Part shown: piece by piece, positions 1-12,704 of the stretch | Numbering within the stretch: position 1 is the first letter of the stretch | Layout of the letters: each line of letters opens with the position of its first letter | Assembly: GCA_963978895.1 (NCBI GenBank) | Contig: OZ022239.1 | Span: 17,721,389 to 17,785,388 of the forward strand | DNA: 64,000 bases | Source: Erpobdella octoculata | Taxonomy: Eukaryota > Annelida > Clitellata > Hirudinida > Erpobdellidae | Reading direction: 5' to 3' | The notes under the pieces: generated by a model | What the model was told of the DNA's origin: nothing | Database searches by the model: none | The model's input: only the letters and a program-made list of their open reading frames with translations | Position numbers and translations under genes: made by a program

Positions 1-1054
1 TAAAGATCTAGAATGCAACAAAACAATTACATTCCTATAACATCTTTAACAAGAGAAAAATTAAATAAAATTAATTAAAACAAAAAAATAAATTTTAATT
101 AACCAATCAGAAGACACAGTTTATCATAAATTGTGCTTTCTTTTTTTTGAGACAATGTTTCAGTCAAAAGTTTGCGCAAGTTTGTCTCATATGATACCCC
201 CTTTATAGGGAGCAGGAGCCGAGCCACAAAATAAATGGCGGCTCCGCAAGCCTGGCTATAAGGTTTGCATTTTATTCACTGGACCGCTATAAGGTTTGCA
301 TTTTAGGTCGCGTTTTACCGGTTCGTGAATTGCTTTTTACCAACACCCAAGGGTAGGGGTTAGTCGGTTAGGGAAAGGTTTATGTATGATGTTACACTAT
401 GCTCTTATTTTTCCATACTTGTCATATTGCAATATTGTTTGGTCCTCTAATTATCTCACATGTTTAGGGCTTCTTTATATGTCGCAGAAGCGAGTTGTTT
501 GAATTCTCTTCCATATGCCCATAGAGCATTATCTTGCAAAGTCAAAATGGTTCAGAATAACATTCTTAATTTCTTTCCAATTTTTACCTTCTAAATTAGT
601 ATATTTATGTATAAATATGATAGTTTAATGCTACCTTCGTCATTCGATAACATGTTTTTATGATTAACCGATATATTTGGTTTTTTTTCTGTTAGATTTT
701 TATTCCTTGCTTTTGTTCTCAATAAAACAAAAAAAAATGTGACTACTGTTTGTATTTTAACTTATTTAAGCCATGAGTAGCAATATTTTTTCCAATAGAA
801 ACTGACTAAGGACAGGACGCTATACTAAAAACTAAAATACCACCCTTTACCACGATACCACGTCCTTTAACAAATGTCTTTTTATGAGCTAAAATTTGTG
901 GAAACAACAAATCTTTTTTCGTATTCATAAATAATTAATTCCATCTCAGTCCATCAAATTAAACAATCGGTAAAGTTCTAGTATAGCGTCATCGGCCGAT
1001 TTCTATAAAAACTCGGTTTAAAAAACTGTTTAATAGAATAAGCTTAGAACATTA
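1..1054. other. AT-rich non-coding DNA, no gene seen
   Basis: No reading frame of coding character is visible. A short direct repeat of CTATAAGGTTTGCATTTTA lies near 258 and 289. The rest is poly-A/T-rich sequence of unknown origin that runs up to a MITE. Confidence 0.5.
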
Positions 1055-2013
1055 GGTAATCTTTCCCACGGACGGCCCGTGTGGCGGATTAATACATAAT
1101 TCTCGGCTATAATTAACTATAAACACGATGAAAAGTAAACACTAGTTTAAAAATTATGATAACTTGTATAAATAATTTATTTAAAATGTTATACAAAATT
1201 ATTTTAATTAAATAAATAATTTAATTATAATTTAAAAAATTTTACATAGAAAAAATTTGAGTTTTAAGGAAAAGTGTAAACGAATGAATCGCGTAGCGTG
1301 TTATATAAAGTTATAACTATTACCACGGCGGTAGGCGCCGGTATGCGATCTTTTTATTAATTTTATTTTTTACACTATATAGTATATTCAAACTCAGAAT
1401 TTGTACCTTTATTTAAAATATTAGTAAAATTTAAAAAAAATTATATTGAAACTTTTTATGCGACTACCTAGGATAGGGGTAGGGATAGGGTTATGGGTAG
1501 GGTTAGGGTTAGGAGTAGGGTAAGGGGTAGGGTTAAGGGTAGGGTAAGGTTAGGGTTAGGGGTAGAGTTTCATTTTAATACGGGATTGCAATTTTACAGA
1601 TTGCAATCACGGCGAACCGCCGGGGCAATAGCAGCGACCTTATATAAAGTGACTATCGGGGTTTACTTCGTTCGTTGTTTCTCTCGCCTTTTGTTCTTTA
1701 TCGTTTTACATAGAAAAAGTTTTAAAATAAAAATTTTTTTTTTTTTATAACTGAGTTTGTTTTTTAAATAAATTTTATTATAAACTAATTTTATTTTTTT
1801 TATTCATACGATCATCGTACCTCACCACTCACAACTACGATGTAAATAGTGCTTGGAAGGGTACTACTTACCGTTTTCAAAGTCTCTCAAATTACGATAA
1901 ATATTTTTTTTTTAAATTAAATTTGGTATTAAATTTGTTTTTTTAGGTTATTGTAACAAAATAAAAATAATACGACTATTTTTCGGCACGGGCCGTCCGT
2001 AGGAAAGATTACC
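1055..2013. mobile_element. MITE copy 1 with 27-bp inverted termini and 8-bp TSD
   Basis: The element starts GGTAATCTTTCCCACGG and ends with the inverse complement (CCGTAGGAAAGATTACC). It is flanked on both sides by GAACATTA (1047-1054 and 2014-2021), a perfect 8-bp target-site duplication. There is no transposase ORF, so it is a non-autonomous DNA transposon; the 8-bp TSD fits hAT best. Its terminal 80-90 bp are shared with the copy at 2139-2878. Unlike that copy it carries a G-rich TTAGGG-like block. Confidence 0.85.
1472..1567 (+). repeat. degenerate telomere-like GGGTTA/GGGTAG block
   Basis: About 95 bp of irregular units (GGGTTA, GGGTAG, GGGTAAG) on the plus strand inside MITE copy 1. 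The metazoan telomere repeat is TTAGGG; here the units vary, so this is either an interstitial telomere-like tract or simply a G-rich minisatellite. The reading frame over it (Arg/Val/Gly-rich) is a by-product of the repeat. Confidence 0.7.
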
Positions 2014-2138
2014 GAACATTAATCCGAATATACTACGAAAATGTTTCTTACAGAAAAACTCACTAAAATCCGACTTTAAGCAAAAATATCCAAAGGCAGT
2101 GTTGATACGCGGAATAATACAATTCAAGGAAAAAAAAG

Positions 2139-2878
2139 GGTAAAGTTTCCCACGGACGGCCCGTGTGGCGGATTAATACATAATTCTCGGCTATAATTAA
2201 CTATAAACACGATTAAAAGTAAACACTAGTTTAAAAATTATGATAATTAGTATAAGTAATTTATTTAAAATGGGAAAATGTCATATAAAAAAATAAATAA
2301 TGTAATTATAATTTATGTACGTTTGAGTTTTATAGAAAAGTTTAAACGAAGGATTTGAAGGAAAAGTTTAAACGACGCAAATACACAATGTTCGCTTACA
2401 AATATTCAAATTTCTACGTTGCTTCGAATAAACTACTTTTTTTAACATTTATTTTTTAGTTTTTCTTCACTAAAAATTTGAAATTTTGTTTATTTAAAGA
2501 AGTTAACTTAGTTTAATAATTTCCAATTTTCTTACTTCTTGCAAACCGTCCCGAGTTACCGGGCGGTGAGTTTTAAAATTTTAATGGAATTTTTATTTAC
2601 AACTGATAGTTTGTTTTTTAAATAAAATTTTATTATAAACTAATTTTATTTATTTTTTATTCATTTCATTCATACGATCATCGTACCTCACCACTCACAA
2701 CTACGATGTAAATAGGGCTTGGAAGGGTACTACTTACGTTTTCAAAGTCTCTCAAATTACGATAAATATTTTTTTTTAAAATTAAAATTGGTATTAAATT
2801 TGTTTTTTTATGTTATTGTGACAAAATAAAAATAATACGATTATTTTTCGGCACGGGCCGTCCATGGGAAACCTTACC
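2139..2878. mobile_element. MITE copy 2, same family
   Basis: Begins GGTAAAGTTTCCCACGGACG and ends with the inverse complement, GGAAACCTTACC. The first roughly 90 bp match copy 1 almost base for base. The flanks AAAAAAAG (2131-2138) and AAGAAAAG (2879-2886) look like an 8-bp TSD with one mismatch. Non-autonomous; no ORF. Confidence 0.8.
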
Positions 2879-3703
2879 AAGAAAAGTAAGGAAGAGTTAA
2901 TATTAAAATAAAATTAAAAATAAAATAAAATAACAAATAAGTGTTAAAATGTTCAAAATAATTGTTCAATTATTTAATAGAACTTTACCTAAACAATCAT
3001 TAAATTATCAAAGTCATAACACTTAAAAAGCTTAACTTAAAAAAAATACACGAAGGCATACCTACCAAAATGAATGCCCCGATAATCATAGTTCCTGTTT
3101 TTACGTGAATACAGCCACAGCACCTGTATTCTTGAGAAACGTCAGTAAACTTCCAACGCATATTGACCGAATGAATGACAAATGTAAGTATTCTTTAACT
3201 TTCTGGTTATTAAACAACCCACCAAAATTAAAACTGAAATTCAGAGCAACGAAGCGCAGTTTGTTTCTATTGTTTTTAGAGAGATGAGATCATGAAATCT
3301 AGTGATGGCTTGAAACTGCTGATACACGGACATAATTATTTTAGTTATATTTATTTAGTTAAAAAACTGTCTAAAAAGTGTCTAAAAATATAAAAACAAA
3401 TTATCACTTTTAGTTCTGCTCCGAATCAATCTTGTCGAATCAATCATAGCCATTCAAATAAAAAAACTGATTGATTGATTGATTCTAAAGCTCAGAGGTA
3501 TTAAGCACTGAGCTTAAATGACTTTAACTAAAAGCAAGCTCGATACACACTTCTTCTGCTATGATAAAAGCAGCAATAAAAAGTTATTTAGGCCTCGCCA
3601 GAAAACAGTTGAGACATCGAAGCGTAAGATGTAAGAGAAGACGGAAGCCGACTTCATAGTCCATAAATAAATACTATTTAATGAATGATAACTGTCTTTG
3701 ACT
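2879..3703. other. AT-rich spacer, nothing recognised
   Basis: No coding signature. A short GATT run lies at 3467-3483. Its last eight bases (CTTTGACT) are the left TSD of the next element. Confidence 0.4.
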
Positions 3704-4084
3704 CAGGCCCGTAGGCAGGATTTAGTGAGTGGGGGGGCTATGAAAATTAGTAGGGGGGCTACTGACGAACGAAGGCACCGATAAGAAGATTCGCCAAAGC
3801 ATTTTGTAGCATTTGACAAAAAATGGCATCCAATTTTGGATATCCTATTATTTAATTTTAGATTTTCTAAGAGTTGCAATATGTTGCTCGTAATAACAAA
3901 AATTAACAACTTTCACAGCCAATTTTTTCAAATAACAGTATGCTTGTTGTTATCCACAATCTTTATTTTTGATGCGTGCATGGCACACCACTGGGATGAC
4001 AGCACTGAATCAAATTGTCCAAATTGAATTACTGATTAAGACAACCATTATAGTCCACAATACAACAACTTGCTTATTTTATTT

Positions 4085-4770
4085 TTGATAAAAACATGTA
4101 CATCTGTATCAAATGCCAAGAAATCAATAAAATAAAATCGGATTTAAATATTTGTTTTGACAAAGATCAAACCACATTATAATAAAATGTACTATTTAGT
4201 TTACTTTCTCATTTTAAGTTACTAAACATCCATTCATGTGTTACCCATAAAACTTGTCATCAGTTTCTAGACAATCTAAATAGAAGATTAGATTATATAT
4301 CAAGTCTATCATTAAACTTATATTGTTGAAAAGATTGTGTGGTTTGACAGTAAGCTTTAAATTGTTTCTTTGAAATAATCAGTTCAGAATATTGGGGTTA
4401 ATAGTATTGCAGTGTCAGACTAGCACTAAAAAATACTAAATTATGAAAATAGTTTGAATTATTGAGAGTCATTCAAAAATCAAAAGCCAAGGTTTGTCAG
4501 CTAAGCTGAATTAGCTTCTTTCTCTGTTCTAAAACTGTAAGATTAAAGTTATTGTAATATTGTAAAACTACGTCCAAGCACTGATTATGAAACTCATGAC
4601 AATTTGCATGTGTAAAACATGAATGGATGTGTAGTAGCTTGAAATGAGAAACTAAACTAAAAAGTCTATTTCATTATAATATGGTTTGATCATTGTCAAG
4701 ACAATTATTTGAATCCGATTTTATTTTATTGCATTCTTGGTATTTGATAGGTATCCATATCAATTGCTTT
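4085..4770. repeat. internal inverted duplication in the hAT
   Basis: About 180 bp at 4085-4270 is repeated in inverse orientation at about 4590-4770 with scattered mismatches. For example, GATCAAACCACATTATAAT on the left matches the complement of ATTATAATATGGTTTGATC on the right. The right arm includes the 3' end of the transposase frame, so the left arm is an inverted copy of it. Confidence 0.75.
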
Positions 4771-5231
4771 ACAGAGTGATTTTTCAAATGCCAGAAGTAC
4801 AAGTTTGCTTTTTCTCTCATGGGACATTGATCGTAGTACTGGTCGTAGTACTCGTGTTAGACAATAAAATGAATTCTCGCAAGTGGCAGTCGAGATGCCG
4901 AGAGTCATTGCAGCTGAATAGTGCCAATTTAGGGAAGAAATGCATCTTTATAGTCCAGCATAAAATCCATCATTTCCTGGAGACTGCAGCTTGGTTGAAA
5001 TTTGTTTTTTAGAAACCTACTTGTAATGAGAGCCTCGTCTGCAATATATTTTTCAACATCGTCATGCCTGTCTTGTTTTAGCAGTTGCGTCAACGGTTTA
5101 AGGTCGTTGACATCTAAAAACTTGTCTGATGTTGGTAAAAGGGCAGACACTGCACAAGTCAAATCTTTAGAATAACTTAAATAACTACCAACAAAGCTCT
5201 CCATCAACTCTCCTAATATACCATCCAACAT
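4726..5231 (-). pseudogene. hAT transposase remnant (C-terminal half)
   Basis: Two minus-strand reading frames carry pieces of a hAT transposase. 5231-4929 encodes a central segment (about 100 residues, ending near DYKDAFLP). 4908-4726 encodes a C-terminal dimerisation segment containing ISTATCENSFYCLTRVLRP and SKLVLLAFEKSL, which resembles the hATC core (ATCERSFS...L..L). The frames are separated by stops and the N-terminal BED finger and DDE residues were not found, so this is inactive. It lies within the hAT termini at 3704 and 5511 and most likely belongs to that element. Confidence 0.75.
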
Positions 5232-5519
5232 GCAAAAATAAACAGCACAAAGCTGATTCCACTCTGGTGAACACTATATTGCTTATTACAGAATCACGTA
5301 GCGTGCTAATCTGTACTTTTGCTCGTTTTTGGTATGGGTTTTACCAATTATTCATTCTACAGGCATGCAAATTATTATTATTAATTTTATATTTAAATTT
5401 ACTTTTATTTATTTATTTTTATTTAATTTTATTTAAAATTTTAGTGGGGGGGCTTACATTTTTAGTGGGGGGGCTGCAGCCCCCCCAGCCCCCCCGCTAG
5501 CTACGGGCCTGCTTTGACT

Positions 5520-6454
<935 letters not shown>

Positions 6455-7010
6455 TTATTACCCCCTTCTTAATTTTGTTCGTCCCGAACAGCAAAGTCGC
6501 TTTTGAGAAATGCGACTCGGCCACGAACACCAAAATACCTTGATCTTTACTCGTGGCTTTGACCGCAATTCGCAAACAACATGGTCAAGTCTCTTGACCG
6601 TTTGATGCAGTTTATTTCAGTCCTTCTTTGGCTCATCAACAGAGTCTTTCTTTGGCTCATCGTCGCTATATCTGCACGGTTAATCACAGCCTTTTTTTCA
6701 TGCCTCGTCCTGAACATCTTTGCACTGTTTATCGGAACTGTCTGCTTTTTCTTCTTCTTTCACATCTTTTAGATCTTTCTCAAGAAACTCTTCAAAAGGT
6801 TTTTCGAAAACACCTTCCATAAAACCATTAAATCTCTTCATCAGACTGTTATTTGATTTTAAAATGACTATCTGATCTAGAATCCTCTGTGGATTCATCT
6901 GATTTAAAACCTTCGGTACCGTTCTCTGTTCTTGGCTCATCTTTTTCAGAATTTTTGCTGGCTGCATTGTTATTGTTGTTTTGGAGAAGTTCATCGCCGT
7001 AATCTTTGTT

Positions 7011-7397
7011 TTATTCCAAGCTACAATCGAACGTTTTCTTTTCACATTCCAACTCGGCTCTTTCGTCGGTGTCAACTTTCGTATCGTCCAGCGGATCTTT
7101 CTTCAAATTATCGCCATCGTCTCTCAAATCAGTGTCTTCTTTTTTTGTCAAGTTAGCTCTGACGTATTTCTGTATTGGAGTTTCGTCCGTTTTTAAATCC
7201 TCGGTTGCTTTATCCGAGTCAGATTCGTCACTAAAATCTGACCCTGAATATTCGGTGCCGTCGTCTGTTATGGAGGCTTCCGTTTCAGAACCGTCGCTGT
7301 ATGGGTAAATGCTATCGCGGTTATTGCCATTATTATAATCATCATCGTCACTTTCACCCTCATCGTTTTGCATTTTCGTTTTCAACATTCTTCTCAT
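7011..7397 (-). CDS. acidic downstream ORF of the LTR element
   Basis: A 128-residue frame overlaps the end of the DEPCKD ORF in another phase. It is very acidic: DESDDDDYNNGN-like start, then SDGSETEASITDDGTEY and SGSDFSDESDSD. The same sequence heads the integrase-containing frame of the element at 53.5 kb, so it is a shared module and not chance. Whether it is reached by frameshifting or is broken by an indel cannot be decided here. A further frame at 7075-6698 covers the rest of the interior. Confidence 0.5.
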   Translation of the reverse strand: MRRMLKTKMQNDEGESDDDDYNNGNNRDSIYPYSDGSETEASITDDGTEYSGSDFSDESDSDKATEDLKTDETPIQKYVRANLTKKEDTDLRDDGDNLKKDPLDDTKVDTDERAELECEKKTFDCSLE

Positions 7398-7887
7398 CTT
7401 CTTTAGTTTTGTTTTCTACGTCCAAACCGACTGTATCATTGTCACCATCTTTGCCAGGCTCGTCATCACCATCTTTGCATGGTTCATCTTGAACATCTTT
7501 GAAAGGTTTCTTATCATGACCGTCTTTGACAGGCACATCATCGTGACCGTCTTTGACAGGCTCATCATCATGACCATCTTTGCATGGTTCATCTTGAACA
7601 TCTTTGCATGGTTCATCTTGCACATCTTTGCAAGGTTCATCACCATGACCAGCCTTGCATGGTTCATCTTGTACATTCTTGCATGGTTCATCTTGACCGT
7701 CTTTTTTGTTTCCGCCATTGTTTGTGTCACCATTGAGGAGTTCAAGAAATTTCTTCTTTTCTTGCTCTGCTGCTCTGTTTTGTTCCTGTGCTGCTCTGTG
7801 TGCTGCTCTGTTTTCCTCCGCCATTTTATTCAGAGCCTTTTCTGTTTCGAACTCATACTCTTCCGGATCAAACCCATTGTTCTCCAA
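7360..7887 (-). CDS. DEPCKD-repeat gag-like ORF of the LTR element
   Basis: A 175-residue frame starts MENNGFDPEEYEFETEKA. A charged Ala/Glu/Arg-rich helical stretch (about residues 18-50: ALNKMAEENRAAHRAAQE) is followed by about eleven tandem 7-9 residue units of the form DEPCKDV/GQ or DEPVKDGHD (about residues 62-150). The DNA unit is about 24 bp. It lies just inside the 5' LTR, where gag normally sits, but no CCHC knuckle, capsid or protease motif is visible, so function is unknown. The same module follows an unrelated LTR at 53.4-54.1 kb and 62.3-62.9 kb. The frame runs into a second one (7397-7011) through an overlap. Confidence 0.6.
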   Translation of the reverse strand: MENNGFDPEEYEFETEKALNKMAEENRAAHRAAQEQNRAAEQEKKKFLELLNGDTNNGGNKKDGQDEPCKNVQDEPCKAGHGDEPCKDVQDEPCKDVQDEPCKDGHDDEPVKDGHDDVPVKDGHDKKPFKDVQDEPCKDGDDEPGKDGDNDTVGLDVENKTKEDEKNVENENAKR

Positions 7888-8030
7888 TTACGTCCGGAGG
7901 CGGTCCACGAGCTCAGACTTTCTTCCTTTATCACTGAGCTCTCGTTTTCTAAGCTCCTGCCTCAACTCGAGTATCAAGAGCTCATCCAATGCTTTCAAAA
8001 CCATTCTTGTATCCCACTTCTGATCACCAA

Positions 8031-8811
<781 letters not shown>

Positions 8812-8901
<90 letters not shown>
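8812..8901. repeat. (TA)n microsatellite
   Basis: TA dinucleotide run, 90 bp. Confidence 0.95.
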
Positions 8902-8902
<1 letters not shown>

Positions 8903-10016
8903 TGGCAAAGCAAAGTTTAAATAAAAATGGAAACATTTAAGTTATTGTTACTAGTTGTTTTTTGAAAATTAAAATTTATTCAACTAACACGAAATAAGAG
9001 TTCAAGAAACGAACGAAGCTAATAAAATTATTGTTCAATAATATCATAAAGTACTTAACTGCAAACGAAAAAACAGTGAACTATCATCAAACTATATAGA
9101 ATGTTTAAGAAAAACTACTATAAACTCCATGCAGCAAAAACATAGTTTGAAAAAAAGAAGAAAGTCCGCCGTAAGCAAAACATTTTTTTGACTATATTTT
9201 TAGTCTGCAGTCTTTTTTTGGTATCTTTAATAATGAAAAAAAGAAAGAATGCAAACTGAAGATAGTCAAACTCAGTCTCAAACCAGTTAAACATACAGTG
9301 ATTAACCCAATGAGATTCAAATACCCCCCCCCCTAGTAAAAAAAGTTTTTGGATTTGCAAAAATCTCCCGGGTGGCACCTGTCGGAGCTGGGGGGTCCGG
9401 ACCCCTGGACCCCTCCGCCAGGCGCCGCGCCTGTTTATAGGTACCATCATAAAGGCATGATCAGATTCAACAGAAAAAATTTATGTGTAAACCCACAAAC
9501 TATAGCAGTTGAGTAATACTACCAAACATAATTGTATTTCATATGATGCCACTCAAAACGCAAAACGAAACGACGCAAAGTGAGGTCTTGGTGTACAATT
9601 AGCAAACTCGTGGTTCTATACCCTACTAGATTCCCTCAGGTGTCTACTGCAAAGTCGTTTTTTACAATCGTTAGAAATAGGTCCAAGTTTGATAACTATT
9701 CAAAGACACTCGTGATCTATTGTTCAAACGGCTTTAGTGAGTTTCTCAAAGATCAGAGTCCAGAGTGATCAAACTTGTTCTGACATTGCTGGTGGCTTCA
9801 GTTGAAAACGAAAATTTTTTCAGCCACATGAAGCGGGTTCAAACATAACCTCAAAAACAGATGTAAAGAGCAACGAATCAATGATCTACTGACAATTTCA
9901 TACCAGCATGAAAAAACAAAAAATTATTATTTTAGTTTTTGGAAAAAAACGCTATCCTTTGTTTTAGGCTTTAAAATTTTTTGATGGAGCCTTAATTGCA
10001 TTAATTTATTTTAAGA
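8902..10016. other. non-coding; GC-rich transposon end at 9305-9437
   Basis: Mostly AT-rich sequence with no coding signature. 9323-9437 is a GC-rich patch (CCCCCCCCCTAG, then GGACCCCTGGACCCCTCCG and GCCAGGCGCCGCGCCTG) that resembles the subterminal region of a hAT-type element. The frame across it is an artefact of composition. Confidence 0.4.
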
Positions 10017-10567
10017 CTAGCAGTGCCCGTAGCGGCTTCGCTCGCATGAAATTAGAGAATTTGAACCGTGCATCCATAGGTGTCGGCTCGGCCCGTCGAC
10101 AACTTGGCCCAGCCCGTTTCAAAGCCAAATTTCCTGGCCCGGCACAACCCGTCTAATTTGGGCCCGGCCCGTTTTTACAGGCCTAGAAATTCTATATACT
10201 TGATGAAAAACTTCGGCCCGTCCCACCTTGACTTCAGGTTTGGCCCGACCTGTCTGAAGACCCTAAAATCACTAAAATGTCTATATGCTTAGTAAAAAAC
10301 CTCGGCCCGTACCACATTGATTTAAAGTTTAGCCTGGCCCGTAAGAAGACCCTAAAATAACGGCTTGGCCCGACCGGTGATAAACTGGACTCAGCTACTT
10401 TTAACCGGCACAAAACCTCAAAATACTAAGATTTGCATCTGTAATGATTGCAGTTGTTGAGTAGCAGTTATTTTAAAATCAAATAACCTTTGTTTTGACC
10501 CCACATTTGAAGTCATGGAAACCAAAGTTTTAAAAAAGGGTGAAACACTTATATTGTTATTTTTTGA

Positions 10568-10805
10568 GGCGCTGGTGGCAGAGCGGTAGAGTGTTCGCCT
10601 GTCGATCGTTAGGTCGGCAGTTCAAACCTCGCCGGCGTCACCAGCGTAACTCCCTTAAGCAAGGAGTTCACCCGCATTTGCTAAAGGGGTAGGTGGCACC
10701 TACTAGGTGCCTATAAATGGCTGCCTTTGCAAGTACCCTCCCTCTCTCGATTTGAGCAAGACTTGTCTTGATAAGGCATATGCTAAATCTCAATAAAAAA
10801 ATACT
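10568..10805 (+). mobile_element. tRNA-derived SINE
   Basis: The head is tRNA-like: an A-box-like TGGCAGAGCGG at 10576-10586, a B-box-like AGTTCAAACC, and a 3' end GCCGGCGTCACCA that could pair with the 5' GGCGCTG. It is followed by a tRNA-unrelated body (TTCACCCGCATTTGC, CTTGTCTTGATAAGGCATAT) and an A-rich tail. A pol III internal promoter is inferred. It interrupts one of the tandem units of Helitron copy A. Confidence 0.75.
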
Positions 10806-10825
10806 AAATACTAAATTTTACATCT

Positions 10826-11330
10826 GTAGCATTCACAGTTTTTGAGTAGCAGTTACTTTAAAAACCAAGTAATCCTATTTTCCACCCAACATTTAAAGTC
10901 CTGGAAACCAAATTTGTAAAAAATGGTGAAACACGTATATCTTTATTTTTAGAATAGAAACTAAATACTAATTTTTACATCTGTGATATTTACAGTTTTT
11001 GAGTAGCAGTTACTTTAAAAAACAAATAACCCTATTTTCCACCCCACATTTGAAGTCTTGGAAACCAAATTTTCAAAAAATGCTAAAACACGTATTTCAT
11101 TATTTTTGGAATCGAAATTAAATACTAATTTGTACTCCTGCAGCATTTACAGTTTTTGAGTAGCAGCTACTTTAAAAACCAAATAACCCAATTTTCCAAC
11201 CCACATTTGAGGTCCGGGAAACCGAATTTTCAAAATATGGTGAAACACGTATCTTTTTATTTTTCAAGAAGAATCCACATACCAAATTTCAAAATCTCCT
11301 CATTTTTGGTTTTCGAGATATACATTGTTT
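10826..11330. repeat. about 165-bp tandem units in Helitron copy A
   Basis: Units each contain TTTGAGTAGCAG, then ACCAAATAACC, CCACATTTGA, GGAAACC and GTGAAACACGTAT in order. A first unit at about 10440 is split by the SINE. Similar units recur at 48600-49070 in copy B. Confidence 0.7.
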
Positions 11331-11494
11331 TAGAAAAAAGTTTGTTTTCCAGTTTCTTTCCCTCAGGAGCAAAATTTTCAAAAATCCTTTCTTAATGGAT
11401 GCTTACGCAATAAAAGTAATATAAGTTCCAAATTTCACGTTCCTAGGATGAGGCGTTTGAGCTCGGCGTTGATTATCAGTCAGTCAGTCGGTCC

Positions 11495-11690
11495 GCTATA
11501 GTTGAACCCGATTCCGAAGCCGGGAGTGATAGGAATCCGAGCACGGAAATCACGATTTTTCAGAAACTGTAATAGCCAGCGACCTGAGATTTTACAGGTA
11601 CATGGGGGTAAATAAGATCTACTTCCGGTGCCGACCGGAAGATTGTGCGACCACGCCCACTTCCGCTTTTCAGCTATAAACGCTTGCGTT
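11495..11690 (+). repeat. dispersed repeat family R, fragment 1
   Basis: Starts TCCGCTATAGTTGAACC and includes GGAATCCGAGCACGG, CAGAAACTGTAATAGCCAGCG and GCGACCACGCCCACTTCCGC. The same blocks recur at 16674-17110 and 20529-20720. No ORF; family unknown. Confidence 0.7.
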
Positions 11691-12704
11691 TTTTGAAGTG
11701 CTCGAAGGGCTTGCAGGTTGTGACGAGTCTAGATTAGAAATGATGAAGATGTCAGATTTGGTCAAATCGAAGCTCAGCTCTGCATTATTCAACGACAGGG
11801 AAGTTAAAGAAGTGTTAGCTGACCTAATACTAATCTCAATAAATAAAAATCAAAGTAATGTGAAGGCTATTAGTGCAAATTATCGTAAATGTAACAGTAA
11901 TGGTGCAGTGAAAAAACATGCGTCCATCAGAATCAAGGAAAGAACTTAAGCTCGATGAAGGTGCTGTAACAAGAAATGAAAAAATCACGACTGTGACGGA
12001 ACAGTTCAGTGACTTAGAACCAGACTCAGAGTTAAATTTTGTGCTCGGTTGGCTATTATTATTATTATTGTTATTATTATTATTTTTATTCCAACTTGGA
12101 GTACGCAAATCAAATAAACAATAGAACATTCGCGTTCAAATAAAGTAAAGTAAGTAGGCCTACATGAAAAAAAGCATGAAGCATCGTTTTACCAAACTCT
12201 AGTATTCTTACTCTCCTAAAGAAATTGAGCACTTTCCTTATAAAGATTGTCATATTTTTCAGTCACGTTCATAGTTATTTTAGTAAAGTTGAAGTTCAAA
12301 TTGATTGTTTGGTTTTGTTTTACTTGTGATACCATTAACAACTTCAAAGGCCTCTTCGGTGGCAGTGTGACACTACTGCATTTGCCCAGAACGTGCAAAG
12401 CAAGGAATTCTAGATATAACTAGACATCCATGGTGCAAAGGCACCAAAATTTTGACCGGAAGTTAGGTTAATTTGTCTTGGTATTTGAATTTTCTTCACC
12501 AGATGGCAGATACCAGAACCTAAAAGTGTTATTAGTAGGGATGTCACGGGTAGTACTTTTTGGAGTTTTCGGGTTCGGGTTTGTGAAACTCAGGTTTTCG
12601 GGTTCGGGTTCGGGTTCGGGTTTGTAGTTTTCCAAACACCGGGTTCGGGTACTGGCTTATGATTTCAAATTCCTGGATTGATTTTAAATTTACCTAGTAT
12701 ATAT
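11691..12704. other. non-coding with a (TTA)n run and GGGTTC block
   Basis: A short frame at about 11725-11946 lacks a convincing start and any recognisable motif. (TTA)n occurs at 12053-12090. From 12541, GGGATGTCACGGGTAG plus CGGGTTCGGGTT repeats form a truncated relative of the termini at 12705 and 16197. Confidence 0.4.

Larger units (their letters stand above)
3704..5511 (-). mobile_element. decayed hAT transposon with perfect 8-bp TSD
   Basis: The ends are CAGGCCCGTAG and CTACGGGCCTG, followed inward by G/C-run tracts (AGTGGGGGGGCT). CTTTGACT is duplicated exactly at 3696-3703 and 5512-5519. The termini and 8-bp TSD are diagnostic of hAT. Minus-strand transposase remnants are inside. 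The element is internally rearranged (see the inverted repeat at about 4085-4770). Confidence 0.9.
10017..11490 (-). mobile_element. non-autonomous Helitron, copy A (5' truncated, SINE inside)
   Basis: On the minus strand its 3' end is GCGAAGCCGCTACGGGCACTG followed by CTAG and a T, the hallmark CTRR end preceded by a GC-rich palindromic stretch. It matches the complete copy at 48375-49519 through a GC-rich CGGCCCG segment (10080-10400), three to four imperfect tandem units of about 165 bp (AGTTTTTGAGTAGCAGTTAC...), and the GACTGACTGA run near the 5' end at 11480. The 5' TC terminus is missing. No Rep/helicase is encoded. Confidence 0.75.

Noticed and set aside
1493..1750. 85-codon Arg/Val/Gly-rich frame
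   Set aside because: Begins in the telomere-like G-rich block; the composition is that of the repeat and no homologous motif follows.
9118..9450. 110-codon minus frame rich in Arg/Gly/Pro
   Set aside because: Composition effect of a GC-rich transposon end; no motif.
10568..10643. A functional tRNA gene
   Set aside because: The acceptor stem is imperfect and the tRNA-like head passes straight into a SINE body with an A-rich tail.
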